Positions 31,354 through 40,423 of a DNA stretch of 49,377 nucleotides are shown piece after piece. Origin of the DNA: an uncultured Hungatella sp. (GTDB taxonomy: Bacteria > Bacillota > Clostridia > Lachnospirales > Lachnospiraceae); the NCBI GenBank assembly GCA_910588505.1, contig CAJUPQ010000019.1, positions 1-49,377 on the forward strand. The letters run 5' to 3'. A program made the translations under genes and the position numbers. The stretch's first letter is position 1. Each line of letters starts with the position of its first letter. The notes below the pieces were generated by a model. It made no database searches, was not told the origin of the DNA, and saw only the letters and a list, made by a program, of their open reading frames with translations.

Positions 31354-32778
31354 GTGTTCTATCGGAAGAAGGTCCATAACAATATGGAGGGTATCCATGT
31401 ATATACGGCCAGAAGGTTAAGCGATATGGCTAATTCCCTGGAGGGGCTGGCAAGAGCCTTTGACAGGGAGAAGAGCGTGGGAGGTTTAAGCAGGGAGGAC
31501 GGCCTTGCGGCGCTCCAGATGGCCGGAGCCATGGTGTGCGGGGATTGCAGCAAATGCAATCTGTACTCGGACAGTGAAAAGGAAGACAGTTACTATCTGT
31601 ACTATCTGCTGAGGGCGTTTGAGCAGAAGGGGAATGTGGAGCCTAAAGATATGCCCAGGCTTTTTCGGGAAAAGTGCGGGCGGCAGGAAGATTATGTGGG
31701 ACATTTAAACCGCAATCTGGGGCGGGCCACCATGAACCTGACCTGGAAAAACCGGTTTTTGGAGAGCCGGGACGCAGTTATCAGCCAATTTCGGGAGCTG
31801 GCCGTGATCCTGGAGGAGTTTGCCAGACAGATGGAACAGGCCGTGGATGTGACAGATCAGGTGGAGGCGGCTGTCAGGCGGGCTTTTTTGCGGCGCCATA
31901 TGGTTATTGACCATATGCTGATGCTGGAATATGATAATAAGCACAGGGAGGCATATATTACGGTGCGGACCAACAACGGAAGGTGCGTTATGGCCAAGGA
32001 CGCCGGAGAATTTCTGGGACAGGCCGCGGGAGGCCGCGGGTGGATCGCGGCAAGGGACGGCAGGTCTGTCATAAACCGCCAGTTCGCCACAGTACGGTTT
32101 ATCGAGGAGGGATCATACCGGGTCACGTGGGGCGTGGCCGGGACGGCAAAGAGCGGGGAGACAGTGTCGGGAGATAATTATACATTTTCCCAGAACACTC
32201 CGGGACAGGTTATCATGAGCCTTTCGGACGGTATGGGAAGCGGAGAGCAGGCGGCCAGGGAAAGCCAGAGAGTCATAGAGCTGGCAGAGCAGCTTCTGGA
32301 GGCGGGATACACAGCCAGAGCCACTTTAAAGCTGGTGAATACGGTGCTGCTTTTAGTGGGCGAGGAGCAGCATCCCGCCACAGTGGATCTGTGCTGCATT
32401 GATCTGTATACAGGCGTTTTGGAGGTTATGAAGCTGGGAGCGGTGGCTACCTATGTGCTGGATGAAAGCGGGGTGGAGCTTCTCGCGGCAGCTGTGGCTC
32501 CCGCGGGAGTGCTGGAACAGGTGGAACCGGTTTTACTGTCCAGGAAACTGTGGGAGAACAGCCTGGTGGTCATGGTCAGCGACGGAGTTCTTGAGGCATT
32601 GCCGGGGGAGGACAAGGAACAGGTGATGAGAGAGTATCTGGAGGACGTTTGGGGCGGCAATCCCCAGGAGCTGGCAGAGCAGATTCTGGAATTTGCCATG
32701 TCATTTTCAGAGGAGAACCGGGATGATATGACAGTGTTGACCGCAAGGGTGTGGAAGCGGAATATGCCGGAGGGATGA
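31354..32778 (+). CDS. spoIIE: SpoIIE-type serine phosphatase lacking membrane domain
   Basis: Residues about 260-470 are a PP2C phosphatase with SLSDGMGSGEQAARES, LLLVGEEQHPATVDLCCIDLYTGVLEVMKLG, VMVSDGVLEALPGED and ENRDDMTVLTARVW, which carry the metal-binding aspartates. The region before it includes a CGDCSKCNLY cysteine motif and helices like the central SpoIIE region. SpoIIE dephosphorylates SpoIIAA and so activates sigma-F in the forespore. The protein is 474 residues, against about 830 in Bacillus. The N-terminal block of about ten membrane helices is missing and is not encoded in the 176 bp upstream. GTG start with AGGAGG. Gene order before tilS is conserved. Confidence 0.9.
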   Translation: MFYRKKVHNNMEGIHVYTARRLSDMANSLEGLARAFDREKSVGGLSREDGLAALQMAGAMVCGDCSKCNLYSDSEKEDSYYLYYLLRAFEQKGNVEPKDMPRLFREKCGRQEDYVGHLNRNLGRATMNLTWKNRFLESRDAVISQFRELAVILEEFARQMEQAVDVTDQVEAAVRRAFLRRHMVIDHMLMLEYDNKHREAYITVRTNNGRCVMAKDAGEFLGQAAGGRGWIAARDGRSVINRQFATVRFIEEGSYRVTWGVAGTAKSGETVSGDNYTFSQNTPGQVIMSLSDGMGSGEQAARESQRVIELAEQLLEAGYTARATLKLVNTVLLLVGEEQHPATVDLCCIDLYTGVLEVMKLGAVATYVLDESGVELLAAAVAPAGVLEQVEPVLLSRKLWENSLVVMVSDGVLEALPGEDKEQVMREYLEDVWGGNPQELAEQILEFAMSFSEENRDDMTVLTARVWKRNMPEG

Positions 32779-32811
32779 CATGGTTCTAAACAAAAGAAGC
32801 AGGTGAGCGAC

Positions 32812-34251
32812 ATGCAGAAAAAAGTAGAGGCATATATCAGACAGTATCAAATGCTGGAGCAGGGGAGCCGGGTGATAGCGGCAGTGTCAGGAGGAGCGGA
32901 TTCGGTCTGTCTTCTCCATATTCTGGTGACCCTGAAAGAGAAGTTTGGGCTGGAGATACAAACTGTCCACGTCCATCACGGGCTGCGGGGGGCCGAGGCG
33001 GACAGGGACGCGGAGTTTGTCAGGGAACTTTCAGAGCAGTGGAAGGTTCCCTGTCTTGTGGTGTACCGGGACGCGGCCGCCTATGCCCGGGAACGGGGGA
33101 TGGGCGTGGAGGAGGCTGGCAGGGAGCTTCGTTATGAGGCGTTTTATGAGGCCGCGAAGGCCCTTCATGGGGCCAGGATCGCGGTGGCACATCACCAGGA
33201 GGATCAGGCGGAGACGATCCTTCACAATCTGTTTCGGGGCAGCGGGCTGAAAGGGCTGGGAGGTATGGCCCCGGTGAGGGACAGGGTTATCCGGCCTCTT
33301 TTGTGTGTGGGACGGAGGGATATCCAGGAGTATCTTGAGGAACAGGGCATTGGCTGGCGCCAGGATTCCACCAACGATTCCACGGATTACACGAGAAATA
33401 AGCTGCGCCATAAGGTGATCCCCATGGTCTGTCAGGAGGTAAATGGCCAGGCTGTGGCGCATATTGTGGCAGCAGGGGAGAGAATGCGTCAGGCCCAGGC
33501 CTATTTTGAGAAAGAAGCCGCGGAAGTGTTAAGGGCATATGGGCGGGAAGAGGCAGGGGAGGAAAGCAGATACCGGCGTATCGGTCTGCCGTCCCAGGCC
33601 GTGGCCCGGCTTCCGGACATTATGCAGGCATATGTGGTCATGGAGATCATGGGCAGACTTGGAGGGGCGCGCAGAGACCTTTTATCCGTCCATGTACAAC
33701 AGGTGATTGACCTGACAAAAAAACAGACAGGAAAGACCTTTTTTCTTCCCTGGGGGATCCGGGCGTATCGGGAATATGATATGGTGTGGCTGGAAGCGGG
33801 AGAGAGGAACGGGAAAACAGAGCAGGGGATGCTCTTAAACCACCCTTCTTTTTCTGTGGAATGCTTTCCGGCCTCTATTTTGAGAGAAAAACACCAGAAA
33901 ATTCCGGAAAAGAAGTATACGAAATGGTTTGACTATGATAAAATAAAAGGTACGTTATCTGTGAGGACCAGGCAGACCGGTGACTATATCACCCTGAAAG
34001 ACGGTAAGAAAAAGACCATAAAAGCATTTATGATCGACGAGAAGATCCCAAGGAGCAGGAGAGATGAGATGCTGCTCCTTACAGAGGGACATCATGTGCT
34101 GTGGATCATTGGCTGCCGAATCAGTGAATTTTACAAAATAACAGATGAGACGCAACAGATCTTACAAGTGAAAACAGATGGAGGAGAAGAACATGGAGGA
34201 AAAGATTCGTGTCCTGATTTCGGAGGAGGATGTGAACAAGAAGATCAGTGA
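32812..34251 (+). CDS. tilS: tRNA(Ile)-lysidine synthetase
   Basis: The PP-loop ATP motif AAVSGGADSVCLLH is at about residues 23-36. VHHGLRGAEADRDAEFV, GVEEAGRELRYEAF, AHHQEDQAETILHNLFRGSGLKGL and DSTNDSTDYTRNKLRHKVIP follow, all TilS signatures. The C-terminal domain includes KKKTIKAFMIDEKIPRSRRDEMLLL. It converts the wobble cytidine of tRNA-Ile(CAU) to lysidine. The ATG at 32812 is preferred over the GTG at 32803. The last 20 codons overlap hpt in another frame. Confidence 0.94.
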   Translation: MQKKVEAYIRQYQMLEQGSRVIAAVSGGADSVCLLHILVTLKEKFGLEIQTVHVHHGLRGAEADRDAEFVRELSEQWKVPCLVVYRDAAAYARERGMGVEEAGRELRYEAFYEAAKALHGARIAVAHHQEDQAETILHNLFRGSGLKGLGGMAPVRDRVIRPLLCVGRRDIQEYLEEQGIGWRQDSTNDSTDYTRNKLRHKVIPMVCQEVNGQAVAHIVAAGERMRQAQAYFEKEAAEVLRAYGREEAGEESRYRRIGLPSQAVARLPDIMQAYVVMEIMGRLGGARRDLLSVHVQQVIDLTKKQTGKTFFLPWGIRAYREYDMVWLEAGERNGKTEQGMLLNHPSFSVECFPASILREKHQKIPEKKYTKWFDYDKIKGTLSVRTRQTGDYITLKDGKKKTIKAFMIDEKIPRSRRDEMLLLTEGHHVLWIIGCRISEFYKITDETQQILQVKTDGGEEHGGKDSCPDFGGGCEQEDQ

Positions 34252-34723
34252 GGTGGCATCGCGGATCAGCAGGGATTATGAGGGGCAGCAGGTCCATCTC
34301 ATCTGTATCCTGAAAGGCGGCGTTTTTTTTACCTGCGAGCTGGCCAAAAGGCTTACGGTTCCCGTGTCACTGGATTTTATGTCCGTTTCCAGCTACGGGG
34401 CAGGTACAAAGTCCAGCGGTGTGGTAAAGATCATCAAGGACCTCGACGAGCCTTTGGAGGGCAAGCATGTGGTCATTGTGGAGGATATCATTGACTCCGG
34501 CAGAACATTGTCCTACTTGCTGGAGATCCTGGAAAAGAGAGGTCCAAAGGACATCCGCCTGTGTACCCTCCTCGACAAGCCTGAGAGAAGAGTGAAAAAA
34601 CAGGTGAAGGTGGATTACACATGTTTTACCATTCCGGATGAATTTGTTGTGGGATATGGCCTGGACTATGACCAGAAGTACAGAAATCTTCCATATATCG
34701 GAGTTGTAGAACATAATAGTTAA
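34193..34723 (+). CDS. hpt: Hypoxanthine phosphoribosyltransferase
   Basis: The type I PRTase signature VVIVEDIIDSGRTLSYLLE binds PRPP. HLICILKGGVFFTCELAKRL and DFMSVSSYGAGTKSSGVVKI are the other family motifs. It salvages hypoxanthine and guanine. GGAGGAG favours the ATG at 34193 (176 residues) over an ATG at 34178. It starts 59 bases inside tilS, and ftsH follows at 20 bp: the tilS-hpt-ftsH order is a conserved Firmicutes cluster. Confidence 0.94.
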   Translation: MEEKIRVLISEEDVNKKISEVASRISRDYEGQQVHLICILKGGVFFTCELAKRLTVPVSLDFMSVSSYGAGTKSSGVVKIIKDLDEPLEGKHVVIVEDIIDSGRTLSYLLEILEKRGPKDIRLCTLLDKPERRVKKQVKVDYTCFTIPDEFVVGYGLDYDQKYRNLPYIGVVEHNS

Positions 34724-34742
34724 ACAGTAAGGAGGCAGTTAG

Positions 34743-36548
34743 TTGAGACAGCGACAATCTATAAGCGGAATGGGACTATTGCTGGCCATGATGATCGTCA
34801 TGGTCCTGGTGTTCCGCATTACGGGAAACATGGGGGAGGAGACGCCCACACAGCAGGATTACATCCACGCGGTGGAGGAAGGGCAGGTTATGTCGGCAGT
34901 GATCCGTCCGAACAAGGAGACTCCCACAGGGGAGCTGGGCCTGAATATGAAGGACGGCAGGCAGTGGTTGGTCTATGTGGCTGACGTGAAGGAGGAGCAG
35001 AAGTTTCTCATGGATCAGGGGATTCCCTGTGTCATGGGCAATGTTCCACAGGAAAGCTATCTGATGTCCATCGTCGTTCCTGTCCTTTTGTCAGGCGTGG
35101 TTCTGGTGGTGGTGATCCTGATGATGAACGCCAGGACAGCCGGAGGAGGGGCCAATGCCAGGATGATGAACTTTGGCAAGAGCCGGGCAAAACTCAGCCG
35201 GGACGCCAGCAAGTATAATTTTAAGAAGGTGGCGGGCCTGCGGGAGGAGAAAGAGGATCTGGAGGAGCTGGTGGATTTTCTGAAAAATCCCCAGAAGTAC
35301 ACCAATGTGGGAGCCAGGATCCCCAAAGGCATCCTTCTGGTGGGACCTCCGGGAACCGGCAAGACCCTTTTAGCCAAGGCGGTGGCAGGGGAGTCGGGAG
35401 TTCCTTTCTTTAGCATCTCCGGCTCTGATTTTGTGGAGATGTTTGTGGGCGTGGGAGCTTCCAGAGTCCGCGACCTGTTTGAGGAGGCCAAGAAGAACGC
35501 TCCCTGTATCGTGTTTATCGATGAGATTGACGCTGTGGCAAGACAGCGTGGAACCGGCCTTGGCGGCGGCCACGACGAGAGAGAGCAGACCCTGAACCAG
35601 CTTCTTGTGGAGATGGACGGATTTGGTATCAATGAGGGGATCATCGTTCTGGCGGCCACCAACCGGGTGGATATATTGGATCCCGCTATTTTGCGGCCGG
35701 GCCGTTTTGACAGAAAGATCACTGTGGGACGGCCTGACGTCCGTGGGCGGGAGGAGATCCTGAAAGTTCACGCCCAGGATAAACCTCTGGGAGATGATGT
35801 GGATCTGGAGCGGGTGGCCAGGACGACCGCCGGATTTACAGGGGCTGATCTGGAAAGCCTTCTCAACGAATCCGCCATCCTTGCGGCAAAGGAAGGCCGT
35901 AATTTTGTGCGCCAGAACGATATTGACCGTTCCTTTATCCGGGTGGGTATCGGGACGGAGAAGCGGAGCCGGGTGATCTCCGACAAGGAGAAGCGGATCA
36001 CGGCTTATCACGAGGCGGGCCACGCTATTTTATTCCACCTGCTTCCCGAGGTGGGGCCGGTACACACCATATCCATCATCCCCACAGGCACCGGAGCGGC
36101 GGGATATACTATGCCCCTTCCGGAAAAAGACGAGATGTTTAACACAAAGGGCAAGATGCTTCAGACCATTATGGTATCTCTGGGCGGACGTATTGCCGAG
36201 GAGTTGATCCTGGACGACATTACCACAGGCGCTTCCCAGGATATCAAGCAGGCCACGGCCCTTGCCAGGTCCATGGTGGTGAAATACGGCATGTCGGAAA
36301 AGATCGGTATGATCAACTATGAGACAGAGGGTGACGAGGTGTTTATCGGCCGGGAGATCGGCCATGCCAAAAACTACGGTGAGGATGTGGCCGCGGCCAT
36401 AGACAGCGAGGTGAAGCGGATCATTGACCAGTGCTATGCCAAGGCCAAAGCCATGATCCATGAGCACGAGTATGTCCTTCACAAGTGTACGGAGGTTCTT
36501 CTGGAAAAAGAGAAGGTTGGGCAGGAAGAATTCGAACTAATGTTCTAA
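34743..36548 (+). CDS. ftsH: ATP-dependent zinc metalloprotease FtsH
   Basis: Two membrane helices (about 9-24 and 106-128) flank a small external domain. The AAA+ module has Walker A GPPGTGKT (201-208), Walker B CIVFIDEIDAVA and the second region of homology (ATNRVDILDPAILRPGRFDR). The protease site is HEAGH at 423-427, with the distal aspartate region DITTGASQDIKQA. It degrades membrane and regulatory proteins. It starts with TTG, eight bases after AAGGAGG. At 601 residues it lacks a long C-terminal tail. Confidence 0.96.
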   Translation: MRQRQSISGMGLLLAMMIVMVLVFRITGNMGEETPTQQDYIHAVEEGQVMSAVIRPNKETPTGELGLNMKDGRQWLVYVADVKEEQKFLMDQGIPCVMGNVPQESYLMSIVVPVLLSGVVLVVVILMMNARTAGGGANARMMNFGKSRAKLSRDASKYNFKKVAGLREEKEDLEELVDFLKNPQKYTNVGARIPKGILLVGPPGTGKTLLAKAVAGESGVPFFSISGSDFVEMFVGVGASRVRDLFEEAKKNAPCIVFIDEIDAVARQRGTGLGGGHDEREQTLNQLLVEMDGFGINEGIIVLAATNRVDILDPAILRPGRFDRKITVGRPDVRGREEILKVHAQDKPLGDDVDLERVARTTAGFTGADLESLLNESAILAAKEGRNFVRQNDIDRSFIRVGIGTEKRSRVISDKEKRITAYHEAGHAILFHLLPEVGPVHTISIIPTGTGAAGYTMPLPEKDEMFNTKGKMLQTIMVSLGGRIAEELILDDITTGASQDIKQATALARSMVVKYGMSEKIGMINYETEGDEVFIGREIGHAKNYGEDVAAAIDSEVKRIIDQCYAKAKAMIHEHEYVLHKCTEVLLEKEKVGQEEFELMF

Positions 36549-36707
36549 AATATGTCAATATATACAAAAACATGAACTGATTTTTGGTAAATTTGTGTAA
36601 TCTGATTCTTGGAATATTAGAGACTCCGTGGTATTATAATAGACGTAACCCCCCAATACATTATATAGTTTTTGCTACACCCCATAAGAAACGAAATACC
36701 TTCTCCT

Positions 36708-36737
36708 AAAAGAGCCAGCTACCCCGCTGGCTCTTTT
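36708..36737. terminator. Terminator downstream of ftsH
   Basis: A 12-bp perfect stem AAAAGAGCCAGC/GCTGGCTCTTTT around TACCCC, usable on both strands. It lies 160 bp beyond ftsH. The rest of 36549-36857 shows only a weak promoter candidate (TTGGCA near 36772). Confidence 0.88.
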
Positions 36738-36857
36738 ACTTTACAAAATCCCCCAAGAGAAAAAGAATTATTTGGCAGAATTTTAGGTTGTATTATTTGT
36801 GGGAATCATTTAGAATAGGAAGGCAGGGATTTTTCAAATTAGGAAGGAAACGCTTAT

Positions 36858-38930
36858 ATGAAGTTTGAAAACCAGGAAACGATCAACAGACAGGCCCTGT
36901 TTGCGGATGAGAATGAAGAATTTCGAATCCCCGCGCAGCCGGACGCGGGACAGGTTGTTACTTTGCGGTTTAGGACTGCCAGGGATAACATAGATCATGT
37001 ATATTATCAGGAAAAAGGGATGGAGGAGGAGGAAGCGCTTATAAAGACAGAGTCGGACGATCTGTTTGACTACTACGAATATAAAAAAGAGGTGCCGGAC
37101 ACTCAGGTCAGATACCGTTTTCGGGTGGTGAAAGGCCAGGAGACCTGTTATTATAACCGCCTGGGAGTATGCCAGGCGGCCCAGGAGTGCTTTGATTACT
37201 GTATAACGCCAGGCTTTCACACACCGGAGTGGGTCAAGGGAGCGGTCATGTACCAGATCTTTGTGGATCGCTTCTGCAATGGGGATACTTCTAATGACGT
37301 CCAGGATTGCGAGTATGTATATATCGGGAGACCGGTGCGTCAGGTGAAGGATTGGGGTCAGAACCCATCCGCCATGGACGTGGGATGTTTTTATGGCGGA
37401 GATCTGCAGGGAGTGTGGAACAAGCTGGATTATCTTCAGGGGCTGGGGGTGGAGGTCATCTATTTTAATCCTCTGTTTGTCTCTCCTTCGAATCACAAGT
37501 ACGATACCCAAGATTATGATCATATTGATCCCCACTACGGCTGCATCGTTAAAGACGGCGGGGAAGCGCTGGAGCCAGACGCCGCAAACAATGAGAACGC
37601 TTCCAGATACAGAATCCGCTCTGCTGACCCGGAGAATCTTAAGGCCAGCAATGAGTTTTTCGCCAAGTTTGTGGAGGAGGTCCACCGCAGAGGCATGCGG
37701 GTCATTATGGACGGCGTGTTCAACCACTGCGGTTCATTTAACAAATGGCTGGACAGGGAACAGATCTACCAGAATAGCGGAAGCGGCTATGAGCCGGGGG
37801 CTTTTGTATCGGGGGAGAGTCCGTACCGCTTTTTTTTCAAGTTCCATAAAGAAGATGCCTGGCCCAACAATATCCACTATGACGGATGGTGGGGCCATGA
37901 TACGCTTCCAAAGCTGAATTATGAGGACTCGGAAAAACTGTATGAGTATGTTATGGACATTGCCAGAAAGTGGGTTTCTCCGCCTTACAGCGTGGACGGC
38001 TGGCGTCTGGATGTGGCGGCGGATCTGGGTCGGACCAGCGAGTATAATCATAAGTTCTGGAGGGATTTCCGCAGGGCGGTGAAGGAGGCTAACCCGGACG
38101 CGGTGGTTCTGGCGGAACACTACGGGGATCCTGGAAGCTGGCTTCAGGGCGACCAGTGGGATACGGTGATGAACTACGACGCGTTTATGGAGCCGGTTAC
38201 ATGGTTTCTTACAGGCATGGAAAAGCACAGCGACGAGTATAATGAGACTATGTACGGCAACGGGGAGGCATTTTTCCTTTCCATGTTCTACCATATGAGC
38301 AAGATGCAGACTCAGTCCGTGCAGATCGCCATGAACGAACTGTCCAACCATGATCACAGCCGGTTCCTTACCAGGACTAACCGGCACGTGGGGCGTATCG
38401 GAACAGCGGGATCAGAGGCGGCTGGCGCTGAGATCAACAAGGGGATCTTCCGGGAGGCAGTACTTATCCAGATGACATGGCCGGGAGCACCTACGGTGTA
38501 CTACGGCGACGAGGCAGGCGTGTGCGGGTGGACAGACCCGGATAACCGCAGGACCTATCCCTGGGGGAAAGAGGATCTGGGGCTGATCGAATTCCACAGG
38601 TATATGATCGGGCTTCACAAGAGATGCCCGGCCCTTAGGAGAGGTTCCCTAAAACAGCTGGGGGCGGACCACCAGTTTATCAGTTACGGAAGATTTTTAA
38701 GAGACAACCGCTGTGTGGCGGCAGTCAATAACCGGGAAGAGGAGCGGGAGGTAACGCTGCCTGTGTGGGAAATTGGGATCACGGATGAGGATACCCTGAC
38801 CCGGGTTGTGGCTACCAGCCGGGAGGGGTATGACGGAGCTTTTGTGACATACAAGGTTGAGGGCGGGATGGTGACTCTGACTATGGGGCCCTACAGTGGA
38901 ATTTTGCTGATTTCCAACAAAAGACCTTGA
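36858..38930 (+). CDS. GH13 alpha-glucanase (neopullulanase/cyclomaltodextrinase type)
   Basis: An N-terminal beta domain of about 120 residues (CBM34-like) precedes the catalytic barrel: VKGAVMYQIFVDRFCNGD, VMDGVFNHCG, DGWRLDVAAD with nucleophile Asp385, VVLAEHYGDPGSW with acid/base Glu420 and NELSNHDHSRF with Asp499. A small C-terminal beta domain ends the 690 residues. There is no signal peptide, so it should act on maltodextrins or cyclodextrins inside the cell. It stands alone, with its own ribosome site (AGGAAGG). Its stop codon overlaps the tRNA-Tyr promoter. Confidence 0.93.
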   Translation: MKFENQETINRQALFADENEEFRIPAQPDAGQVVTLRFRTARDNIDHVYYQEKGMEEEEALIKTESDDLFDYYEYKKEVPDTQVRYRFRVVKGQETCYYNRLGVCQAAQECFDYCITPGFHTPEWVKGAVMYQIFVDRFCNGDTSNDVQDCEYVYIGRPVRQVKDWGQNPSAMDVGCFYGGDLQGVWNKLDYLQGLGVEVIYFNPLFVSPSNHKYDTQDYDHIDPHYGCIVKDGGEALEPDAANNENASRYRIRSADPENLKASNEFFAKFVEEVHRRGMRVIMDGVFNHCGSFNKWLDREQIYQNSGSGYEPGAFVSGESPYRFFFKFHKEDAWPNNIHYDGWWGHDTLPKLNYEDSEKLYEYVMDIARKWVSPPYSVDGWRLDVAADLGRTSEYNHKFWRDFRRAVKEANPDAVVLAEHYGDPGSWLQGDQWDTVMNYDAFMEPVTWFLTGMEKHSDEYNETMYGNGEAFFLSMFYHMSKMQTQSVQIAMNELSNHDHSRFLTRTNRHVGRIGTAGSEAAGAEINKGIFREAVLIQMTWPGAPTVYYGDEAGVCGWTDPDNRRTYPWGKEDLGLIEFHRYMIGLHKRCPALRRGSLKQLGADHQFISYGRFLRDNRCVAAVNNREEEREVTLPVWEIGITDEDTLTRVVATSREGYDGAFVTYKVEGGMVTLTMGPYSGILLISNKRP

Positions 38931-38955
38931 TTTTTTGGTCTGGCTGTGATAAGAT
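38927..38955 (+). promoter_or_regulatory. tRNA promoter overlapping a stop codon
   Basis: TTGATT (38927-38932), a 17-bp spacer and TAAGAT (38950-38955). The TGA of the GH13 gene lies inside the -35 box. It drives the tRNA-Tyr and tRNA-Leu pair. Confidence 0.7.
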
Positions 38956-38979
38956 AATTATCGCTTGTCAGAGTCATAT

Positions 38980-39061
38980 GGATGGGTTCCCGAGTGGCCA
39001 AAGGGGGCAGACTGTAAATCTGTTGCGTCACGCTTCGATGGTTCGAATCCATCTCCATCCA
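38980..39061 (+). tRNA. tRNA-Tyr (GTA)
   Basis: A class II tRNA of 82 nt with anticodon loop CTGTAAA, long variable arm, T loop TTCGAAT and acceptor GGATGGG pairing with TCCATCC (one G-T), discriminator A. CCA is not encoded. Confidence 0.97.
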
Positions 39062-39086
39062 TTTTCCTTCAGGGAATGGAGGACAT

Positions 39087-39172
39087 GCCGCAGTGGCGGA
39101 ACTGGCAGACGCACAGGACTTAAAATCCTGGGGGACTAATCTCCCGTGCCGGTTCGATTCCGGCCTGCGGCA
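39087..39172 (+). tRNA. tRNA-Leu (TAA)
   Basis: A class II tRNA of 86 nt: acceptor GCCGCAG/CTGCGGC, anticodon loop CTTAAAA giving TAA, long variable arm, T loop TTCGATT, discriminator A. It lies 25 bp after tRNA-Tyr in one transcript. Confidence 0.97.
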
Positions 39173-39175
39173 CTT

Positions 39176-39206
39176 AAAAAGCCTTGAGTTTTCGGGGCTT
39201 TTTTGT
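39176..39206 (+). terminator. Terminator of the tRNA pair
   Basis: AAAAAGCC (39176-39183) pairs with GGCTTTTT (39196-39203), followed by more T. It begins four bases after tRNA-Leu. Confidence 0.85.
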
Positions 39207-39265
39207 TTTTTATGTTGTATTTCATGTGGTGTAGGAAGACCTTTTGAGAAGGAGACAGTATTGGT

Positions 39266-40423
39266 ATGAATAAAAAGGAAGTTTCAGAGATCCGCAAGCA
39301 GTACACGCCTGAGCGGTGTACCATCTCCCGCATATGCGGCTGCTACATAGACGCTGAGAAGAATATTAAGACAGAGCTGAAAGAGGCGTTTCTCTCTCTG
39401 CCGGAGGACGACGCGTTCAAGTATTTTACTATTTTTAAAAAGACCCTGTCCGGGACTTTGGGGCGCAACCTTCTGAATCTGGATTTTCCTCTGGAGGAGG
39501 AGAAGGAGGGCGGGGCTCAGGAGTTCCTCTTAAAGCTGCGGGACAGCCAGCTAAAGGATGATGAGCTGATACATCAGTTTTACGACAAGATCATTGAGAA
39601 TTTTGAGTACGGGGAAAATTACTATATTATTCTGATCCATGTATCTTACGATGTTCCCGGCAAGGCCCTGGACGGCATGGAGATGTACGACGCCTCGGAC
39701 AGCGTGTACAATTACATCCTCTGCAGCATCTGTCCGGTCCATTTGTCAAAGCCCGGATTGGGGTACAATACTGAGAAGAATTGTATTGAGAACAGGACCC
39801 AGGACTGGATCGTGGACCAGCCAGTAAAGGGATTTTTATTTCCCTGTTTTAACGACCGCTACACGGATATTCACAGTATGCTGTATTACACCAAGAATGC
39901 TGCTGAGCTTCAGGAGGATTTTATCCAGAAGATGTTCGGGTGCAGCAGGATCCCCCTTGCGGCTGATACTCAAAAAGAGACGTTTAACGCTTTACTCGCC
40001 GACACCTTGGGGGAGGACTGCGACTATGATGTGATAAAAAATATCCATGAGACCCTCAACACCAAGATGGAGGAATTTAAGGATGAGCCGGAGCCTCTGG
40101 AGCTGGGCAAGCAGGAAGTGCGCCGCCTTTTGGAGGACAGCGGCGTGCCGGATGAGAAACTGGAAGAGTTTGACCAGCGCTATGATGAGCGGGCGGGGGA
40201 GGCTACGTCGTTTCTGGCGTCCAATATCGCCAATACAAGGGGATTTCACATTGAGACGGCGGACGTGGTGGTGCAGGTGAAGCCGGAGGCTGCGGATTTG
40301 GTGGAGACTAAGTTTATCGGAGGCCGTCAGTGTCTGGTCATTGCCATCAATGAACATGTGGAGGTTAACGGGGTAAATGTGAAGGTTCTGCAGGATGGGG
40401 GAGAGGAAGAGCCACAGCTATAG
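39266..40423 (+). CDS. DUF4317 family protein
   Basis: The sequence starts MNKKEVSEIRKQYTPERCTI and has the CGCYIDAEKNIK block followed by FKKTLSGTLGRNLLNLDFP, which identify DUF4317, a family common in Lachnospiraceae and Ruminococcaceae. It is a 385-residue soluble protein with no membrane segment or known enzymatic motif. The C-terminal part (HIETADVVVQVKPEAADLVETKFIGGRQCLVIAINEHVEVNGV) is a beta-rich domain. The function is unknown. It converges with the phosphoesterase gene, overlapping it by six bases at the stops. Confidence 0.88.
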   Translation: MNKKEVSEIRKQYTPERCTISRICGCYIDAEKNIKTELKEAFLSLPEDDAFKYFTIFKKTLSGTLGRNLLNLDFPLEEEKEGGAQEFLLKLRDSQLKDDELIHQFYDKIIENFEYGENYYIILIHVSYDVPGKALDGMEMYDASDSVYNYILCSICPVHLSKPGLGYNTEKNCIENRTQDWIVDQPVKGFLFPCFNDRYTDIHSMLYYTKNAAELQEDFIQKMFGCSRIPLAADTQKETFNALLADTLGEDCDYDVIKNIHETLNTKMEEFKDEPEPLELGKQEVRRLLEDSGVPDEKLEEFDQRYDERAGEATSFLASNIANTRGFHIETADVVVQVKPEAADLVETKFIGGRQCLVIAINEHVEVNGVNVKVLQDGGEEEPQL

